DNA of 64,000 nucleotides, taken from contig OX459100.1 in the NCBI GenBank assembly GCA_949775045.1, forward strand, positions 14,998,447-15,062,446, given 5' to 3'. Source of the stretch: Metridium senile (taxonomy: Eukaryota; Cnidaria; Anthozoa; Actiniaria; Metridiidae). A program made the translations under genes and the position numbers. Under the pieces are notes generated by a model. That model saw only the letters and a list, made by a program, of their open reading frames with translations, was not told the origin of the DNA and did not search any database. Below, piece after piece: positions 60,301-64,000 of the stretch (positions within the stretch are counted from its first letter, which is position 1; every line of letters begins with the position of its first letter).

Positions 60301-63300
60301 ACTGCAAGGCAAATTTAAGACATTTTTGCAGTTCTCAATCTGCTAGATCATTCATATCTTGTATTGTCAAGATCGAGGACACAGCTAATGAAAATGCATA
60401 CTTAAAAAGAAGAGAAAAGTAAACTTCAGGAAAAGAAGACAGACAGAGTAAAGACTATGCAAGAGATGTATACAACGTTTTTCAGCAACCTAATAGCAGA
60501 CAAGGAAAAGGCAACTAAACTTGGTCCATTGCTACAACAGAAAGGTGTCCATGTGTCCAGTGATTTCCAAATTCATAAAGAAGAAGAGTTGAGTGTACAT
60601 GTAAGCGTTTTATGATCTTAAGACTAATTTTTATCTTAAGACATAATGCAGAACCTTAAATATCTGAAAATATTTTCTGGGGAAGCTCTTGCTTCATAGT
60701 CATGCTATCACTAGATTTGCAAGCCTTTTTAGCAAACTATCAACACTATTGTTGATGAAGATAAAGAAGATAATGTCCAGGATGGTGATGGTGACAATGA
60801 TGATAGTTTTGACAACAATGATAGTGATGATCATGATGATCATAATGCAAATGGTGTCAATGATGACAATGACAGTATTGACATTTGATATACAGACAAC
60901 ATCTTCAAAAGGGAGACTTGACTTTACTTTAATACGCTACCTATCATTTAGGAAGTAGCCACTTGTTTTGCCTGGACTCTTTGCCACTATTTTATAACAT
61001 TATCCAGAAATATTGGTTGATTGTTGAATGTGACAAGAGCAACTGTGCTTCTCTCGTAAGCTAAGTGTTAATGATGCTGAAAAGTCCCAGCTCAGCTGAA
61101 GAGATAGAATGTCATTGTTCTATATAAATAAATATATTTACCTTGTCTTCTTCATTCACATTGCTTGCTTGGTCCTCAACATTCTGCGAAAAAGATATCA
61201 TAAGTTGTTTGTCGTCGCAAATTTATCAGCCTAAAACTGGCAAATTAATGAAAGGTTACTTCAATGTAATTATTCAATTGTAGTATTTTTTGTTTAGGAT
61301 TAAAGCTCTATATGTAATGTTCGATTGAGCCCAATTTTCCCCCCAAAAAAATCAAATTGATTTTGAATTTTATACATAATTGAAAGTTCCTAATTTATTG
61401 TTCTTTCACATCATGTTCAAGTATGTCCACTGATATTGCGAAAGATATTTAAAATGATACCTATTTTTTAAATAAAAATAATTTCCCTAAATTGTAAAAG
61501 TGCAAACAAACGACTAATTAGAATGCACTGGAATTTTTAGCTTCAAAAGTGGAATTTTTGAGTATCAAAATGTTACGGACATCGTAGGCAAAATGGCGTC
61601 CCAGGAGGGTTGACGATCGACTTTTCGTTCCACAATCCGTTTCCAAACCATAAAAACACACGGGAATGGCAAAATAATACTTAAAAAGTTTTGGGCACTT
61701 TCAAATAATAAGACAAACGATCACATACATCCTTCAAATCGTCCATCGTTGTTTAAAACAACACCAAACGAGCCCTTCTTATTTGCGAGAACTCCTTTTT
61801 GTTATTTTGGTCATACTATAAACCGCTGAGCATCAGTAACGTAGACGCAAAAAAAACATGGCATCGAGGCTTTCTGACTACTTTATTTGCTTTGTGTTTG
61901 TTTTATTGACGATGTGATAGCGGCAGCTTAGAAAAAAAGGTCTTAAGGTCTATTGTGCCTAGCACGTTTTCACACGTAAACAATCAGCATACATAGATAC
62001 ATTCACTCCGAAATCCGAGCCAAATCTTACTGTAACATGTTTTAACATTCTTATTTCGTAAACGACTCGTAAATCCGAATTAAAATTGATTGAAACGGCC
62101 CCTAACGTTCTTCTTTCGTAAAATACTCGTAAATCCGAACTAAACTTATTTTAATTGTAACATGTTTCTAATTTCTTTTTTCGTAAAAGACTCGCTTTAA
62201 GAGCAAAATATATTAGAAAGTGTTATCTTCGATAAGTGGAACAGTTCATAAACCGAAATAAAATCGATTAATTTGCGACGAACATTTACTAAAATAACAG
62301 TGTTCGAAATCACGAAAGGAAATCGATTGATTTGTCCAATATATCATATTTTGATGTAGTAATTTGTTAACTCAAACAACACTCTTGTATATTACTTGGA
62401 ATTGTATTTCCTCTTTCCTAAAGTCGAAAAAACAGTAATGTCAATAAAAATTATTTTGATTTTAAAATACCCTATATTACTTTCGATTTTACATATATGT
62501 ATCAACCACTGAACATGAAATGTTTTGAACTTTTCAAAACATTTTTTATTATTGTTTTCTAAAGTCTTATGATGATTATTAATGCGTAAAAATATTCAAA
62601 ATAGTTATCAAAACATCCAAATTAAATATTTTATGTCCTACTATTTTTTGTCAACGTAATTTTCAAGCTTGGTATCACCGGTTTCCCAGTTTGATATCAT
62701 TTTACTAAAATTATAAAATATGAATAGAAGCTAACCACTAGCTTCAATTTATTGGTACTTGTAAATAATATCCAGATGGTATTAACATATTGGATTTCTG
62801 TGAAATGAGGCGTGGAATAAAATAATTAAGACATAGTTTTATTTACATTGATATAATTCAATCAATGTGACGATCAAAGACCTTATTTTTAGAGAGAAAA
62901 TTTACATCAAAATATTTGAAAGTCTATACTTCCAATCAAAAGGGGTTTTGTAAATTTAATATAAAGTAATCACCATGACAATTGCTCATCATAAAATCTT
63001 TCTGATTTTATTGTATAACTTAGGCTTTAAGTTAGGCCCAAATATAAATCTTAATCTGAAATTAAAAGTTCAATATTAATATATTTGCATTAGCATATTG
63101 AATTTGGAAAAATTGTGAATATTAATGCGACTTTAAAAATGTTGAAGAGTGAATACCACTTCTAAGTGTATTCAACAAATGTAATACATGGTCGGTTTTG
63201 AAAAGTTAAGTAAATTATAAATCTAAAAGTGTTGTTCCCATAATTGCTCATACATTGTAACCTCCAAAGATGTGCAATCCAATTCAGTCATGGAATACAG

Positions 63301-63647
63301 TAATGAATCTTAACTTTTCAAAAGTAAAACTATACGTTTAAATTTATATATAACAATAGTTACAAGAACTACTTTTACCTAAAAGTTTTAACAATATAAA
63401 AGTTAGATTCCCTTGATTGACACTATTCTTATAGCAAAAACAAAAACTTGTCAGACTTTTCTGGCACTACGTATCTTAGAAATGTTATTATAATAATTTG
63501 AGCAAACTAAGTCAAAGCATCAATTGAAAAATTGTCAAACGTTTGATTTTCAAAATTTGCGGTTAAGTCTGTAGTGTTAAATATTCTCTGAACTAAGCAT
63601 TATAATATCTTACTCTACCTTACCTTATTGTTCGTCGCATACTGCAT
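54379..63647 (-). CDS. Possible small micro-exon gene (55 aa)
   Basis: Four phase-0 segments with consensus borders can be chained: 63,647-63,624 (MQYATNNK), 61,183-61,142 (14 residues, 'NVEDQASNVNEEDK'), 56,949-56,917 (11 residues) and 54,447-54,379 (22 residues and TGA). The first exon resembles the first exon of the 'IKCP' gene in length, phase and upstream TCAAAATGG. An alternative first exon (MDDLKD) may lie at about 61,744-61,727. No family is recognised. The chain is assembled from splice signals only, and could be a non-coding RNA or chance. Confidence 0.25.
54621..55986. mobile_element. 1.37 kb near-perfect palindrome, TA-flanked
   Basis: The arms 54,621-55,105 and about 55,500-55,986 are almost identical inverted copies. 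For example, a 67-codon frame is preserved unchanged in both (54,667-54,870 plus; 55,940-55,737 minus). The ends read TAGACCAAAGCC / GGCTTTGGTCTA, compatible with TA target duplication as in Tc1/mariner-type elements. The central ~400 bp has no transposase. Confidence 0.8.
55987..56916. other. No supported gene
   Basis: Loose repetition of 'gtttgagtgtcacctt' (56,325; 56,472). Nothing recognised. Confidence 0.35.
57640..57690. repeat. ACATTGTACAATGT palindromes
   Basis: 'acattgtacattgtacaatg' is followed by 'aatgtacaatgttc', giving overlapping perfect short palindromes. Confidence 0.7.
57960..61100 (+). pseudogene. Decayed tandem array of ~1 kb gene fragments
   Basis: A block recurs three to four times (leading partial about 57,960-58,275; units near 58,276-59,050, 59,056-59,985, 59,986-60,955; trailing partial to 61,100). 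Each unit encodes, in shifting frames, a Cys-containing segment ('KNTCASPLSK'), 'KLDTKLKQ', a charged coiled-coil-like stretch, 'LASLFSKLS' and an Asp/Asn-rich tail. The best preserved part is 60,409-60,600, which ends 'SDFQIHKEEELSVH' at a GTAAGC donor. The tail ending in TGA at 60,888 is also open. The family is not recognised. It lies opposite to, and inside a putative intron of, the micro-exon model. Confidence 0.55.
62005..62205. repeat. ~65-bp tandem repeat, three diverged units
   Basis: Each unit contains 'ttctt(a/t)tttcgtaaa(a/c)(t/g)ACTCG' followed by 'taaatccgaa(t/c)taaa'. Confidence 0.7.
62206..63623. other. No supported gene
   Basis: Very AT-rich with no recognised features. Confidence 0.4.
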
Positions 63648-64000
63648 CGTTTCTCAAACCATTTTGAGACAAAGTTTTGAAACAACATCTCCATTTGCAA
63701 AATAAACTAATAAGTGCTAACTAAAAACTGACTGCGGTTTATGTAAAGAACTTGTGTTCAACAGGAAAGAATACATACCATAAAAGTAGTTACCCATGAC
63801 GCACTCCATGGAAATGTCAAAAATATAAAAAATATTTATAGTAGCAACGGGTGGGGTTTTTGTTCGTCAAAATATGTTTGTAGTAAAACCCGACTAGGAT
63901 CGCTGTGGTAAATTTTGTGCGTCTGTTCAACAAGAACATTTGCTGAAACGTGATTAAGGTGTTTCTCAGTAGTTTTTTAATGACTATATTTCCAATTTTC
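63648..64000. other. Flank upstream of putative minus-strand first exon
   Basis: Nothing is recognised; a promoter could lie here if the micro-exon model is real. Confidence 0.25.

Overview
This looks like AT-rich eukaryotic nuclear DNA: genes have short exons with GT-AG introns, spacing is loose, and inverted-repeat transposons are everywhere. A multi-exon gene of six-cysteine ShKT domains, THAP-like fossils, a Penelope-type hammerhead motif and many foldback elements suggest a cnidarian, probably an anthozoan. That assignment is inference from gene content; the sequence does not prove it.

Layout. 1-3,000: a 1.4 kb foldback element and unassigned DNA. 3,096-7,595 (+): a secreted ShKT-domain gene made of repeated phase-1 cassettes; its signal exon carries an in-frame TAG, and three of five ShKT exons are truncated or frameshifted. 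7,950-10,900: hairpin elements and a long ATC microsatellite. 11,100-16,984 (-): a complete nine-exon SLC22-type transporter (513 aa). 17,000-23,600: repeats, a tRNA-like sequence and a dead THAP-like fragment. 23,633-37,664: a tandem segmental duplication carrying two almost identical two-exon secreted PI-PLC X-domain genes (-). Copy 2 has an intron about five times longer, filled by several insertions, including a hammerhead-like motif on the sense strand and a 3.3 kb TIR element with a dead LINE fragment. 37,700-43,150: mainly DNA-transposon remains, including a 2.4 kb TIR element with THAP-like remnants. 43,532-48,029 (-): an unrecognised four-exon gene (142 aa) with two tandemly duplicated exons. 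50,200-56,000: nested TIR elements and a near-perfect 1.37 kb palindrome. 54,379-63,647 (-): a possible second small micro-exon gene. 57,960-61,100 (+): a decayed tandem array of about 1 kb gene fragments with acidic Asp/Asn-rich tails.

The genes show no shared pathway. The common theme is local duplication (exon cassettes, whole genes, exon-plus-intron blocks) followed by decay and transposon insertion. All alignments were made by eye, so repeat boundaries may be off by several bases to tens of bases.
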